Origin: Acetobacter malorum
GTDB taxonomy: Bacteria; Pseudomonadota; Alphaproteobacteria; Acetobacterales; Acetobacteraceae
Length of the DNA stretch: 64,000 bases
Direction of reading: 5' to 3'
NCBI RefSeq assembly: GCF_001580615.1
Contig: NZ_LHZC01000052.1
Location: forward strand, 1 to 64,000
This document shows positions 62,547-64,000 of the stretch, piece by piece; position 1 is the first letter of the stretch; each line of letters starts with the position of its first letter. The position numbers were made by a program, and so were the translations under genes. The notes below the pieces were generated by a model. It worked only from the letters and a program-made list of their open reading frames with translations, did not search any database and had not been told where the DNA came from.

Positions 62547-63446
62547 GTGAGTGTTCTGGATCGCAGTAATCTGAGAATCATTCAGGAAGTCGCGCGCGAG
62601 GGCTCCTTGACGGCAGCCGGGCTGCGCCTGAATCTGACGCAGTCAGCCCTCAGCCATGCTATCCGCAAGATTGAAAACCAGCTTGAGGTCAAAATCTGGC
62701 GGCGGGAGGGGCGGTCTCTTGTGCTTACTCAGGCGGGTGAATGGCTGTTATCACTGGCGAACCGCCTGCTCCCTCAATTTGAACTGGCAGAAAGCCGACT
62801 TCAGCAATTCGCTAATGGCGAGCGCGGCACACTCCGCATCGGTATGGAGTGCCATCCCTGCTACCAGTGGCTCCTGAAAGTGGTCTCTCCCTATCTGGAG
62901 AGGTGGCCAAAGGTTGATGTGGATGTGCGGCAGAAATTCCAGTTTGGTGGTATCGGCGCGCTGTTCAGTAACGAAATTGATATTCTGGTCACCCCTGACC
63001 CGCTTTATAAACCGGGCCTGAAGTTCAGCCCGGTTTTTGACTATGAACTCGTTCTGGTTGTCGGCCCGGAACATCCGTTGCGGGATGCAAAATTCGTCTT
63101 ACCGGAACAGCTCGCAGGCGAAACATTGATTACCTACCCTGTCCCGCCCGAAAGGCTTGATATTTACACGCAATTTCTGCAACCCGCAGGCATCGGACCA
63201 CGACAGCAGAAGCAGATAGAAACTACAGATATCATGCTGGTGATGGTGGCACATGGAAGAGGCGTCGCAGCTCTCCCACGCTGGCTTGTGGAAGAATATG
63301 CCTCACGCTTTGAACTTTACCCCGTGAAACTGGGGAAAAAGGGCATTGCAAAAAAGATATTTCTTGGCCACCGTGAAACCGATGAAGAGATTCACTATCT
63401 GAGGGATTTTATCGAATTTGCCGCGTCACCTCATTTAGAGAGTTAG
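62547..63446 (+). CDS. metR: MetR-type LysR regulator
   Basis: A 299-residue LysR regulator with a GTG start. After the helix-turn-helix (SLTAAGLRLNLTQSALSHAIRKIENQL), the effector domain has MECHPCYQWLLKVVSPYLERWPKVDVDV, FDYELVLVVGPEHPL and QPAGIGPRQ, all close to E. coli MetR, which uses homocysteine to activate methionine genes. Its place after mesX-mesD suggests it controls them. It is the last intact gene of the window. Confidence 0.93.
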   Translation: MSVLDRSNLRIIQEVAREGSLTAAGLRLNLTQSALSHAIRKIENQLEVKIWRREGRSLVLTQAGEWLLSLANRLLPQFELAESRLQQFANGERGTLRIGMECHPCYQWLLKVVSPYLERWPKVDVDVRQKFQFGGIGALFSNEIDILVTPDPLYKPGLKFSPVFDYELVLVVGPEHPLRDAKFVLPEQLAGETLITYPVPPERLDIYTQFLQPAGIGPRQQKQIETTDIMLVMVAHGRGVAALPRWLVEEYASRFELYPVKLGKKGIAKKIFLGHRETDEEIHYLRDFIEFAASPHLES

Positions 63447-64000
63447 CGATTATTCCTGAATTTTTCTCTCAATGTTTCTTTTTACACCGCCGTGTTTATT
63501 TTTTTCGATATCACACATGCCATTTACCCGACCAACGGGACAATTCTAGCTATAAAGCCGTCTAAAGCCTGATGCCTTCTAAAAGAACTCCCGGTCTTTT
63601 AACGCTTAAATAAACCAAGCCCATGCAGATTTGCGATACTTTTGAAACAAACCAGCGCGCTCGTTTACGAGGCGCAAGCCGTCAAATCCGGATTCATGGG
63701 TTTTGATATTTCCTCCGCGTGCATTCATGCGCGATATTGATTGCAAAACTGCAAACCGTAATTACTACAATCCGTACGAACATACGTGCGTGCATAGGCG
63801 AGTGCACTGCTGTCAGGTATGGAAATGGAAACTACCACTTCCGATTCCTATTTGCCGCATCGCAATACCCGTTCCACGCAGGCTCAAAAGATGTCCGCAT
63901 TTCGAAAATGGGCTCATTTTTACCAATGCAAAAACGGTGGCAACCCAAGAAGCATATCGGCCTCGCCAAGCTTTTTGGTCGAGGTATTTCCAACATTAAA
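63447..64000. other. Right-end region without a recognised gene
   Basis: The final 554 bases are AT-richer at first and contain no gene I can name. Two plus-strand frames run off the end of the window: one from an ATG at 63819 and one from 63719 whose last residues read GLAKLFGRGISNIK. Either could be the start of a gene continuing beyond the window; neither has a clear ribosome site. Confidence 0.3.

Noticed and set aside
1-64000. CRISPR arrays, tRNA or rRNA genes, intact insertion sequences
   Set aside because: I looked for regularly spaced repeats, clover-leaf sequences and transposase pairs with terminal repeats and found none convincing by eye.

Overview
The window is about 64 kb of GC-rich chromosome from an acetic acid bacterium (family Acetobacteraceae, most likely Acetobacter or a close relative). 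The case rests on the gene content: a hopanoid modification cluster (hpnM-hpnI-hpnJ-hpnK) behind dxs, a separate squalene-hopene cyclase, a lactate-oxidation plus acetoin block, and a LuxI/LuxR pair of the GinI/GinR kind known from vinegar bacteria. The genus is inference. I saw no rRNA, tRNA, CRISPR array, prophage or intact insertion sequence.

Layout. 1-4605: end of dxs, then hopanoid genes for side-chain glycosylation and cyclitol-ether formation. 4606-9083: OprB-type porin, dcd and murA. 9338-18820: a lipoprotein, then on the minus strand budA-alsS and a ThDP enzyme followed by lutABC, with a divergent alsR-type LysR gene; together these could take lactate to pyruvate and on to acetoin. 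18864-32627: an amino-sugar and cell-wall-sugar region. On the minus strand lie a ROK repressor, TonB receptor, MFS sugar transporter, nagB and a GH20 hexosaminidase. Divergent from them is a tightly overlapping plus-strand operon of ROK kinase, cutC, SSS transporter, namZ-type muramidase and murQ. 32652-38142: a conserved minus-strand housekeeping run (rplY, pth, ychF, proA, nadD, rsfS, rlmH). 38333-45076: threonine aldolase, aspS, an EipB-type envelope protein, a TetR regulator and squalene-hopene cyclase. 45152-52624: mixed genes (M29 aminopeptidase, DUF1643, a LysR-aminotransferase pair, an RcnB-like protein, small envelope proteins) and a short unlisted methionine-rich membrane ORF.

From about 52.6 kb the DNA becomes more patchwork and in places visibly AT-rich. 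It holds luxI-luxR, a TPR-like gene with sodB, and a TetR-DoxX-SDR group behind a clear operator-like dyad. It then holds a Rieske oxygenase, a cobalamin riboswitch on the minus strand with no clear target gene, and divergent from it a MesX-MesD-MetR methionine synthesis group. MesD/MesX is a recently recognised route that needs neither folate nor B12. A (GTCA)10 microsatellite lies between mesD and metR. The last 550 bases hold no gene I can name.

The most interesting parts are the mesX-mesD-metR group beside an apparently orphaned B12 riboswitch, the translationally coupled kinase-cutC-transporter-namZ-murQ operon, and the lactate-to-acetoin block.
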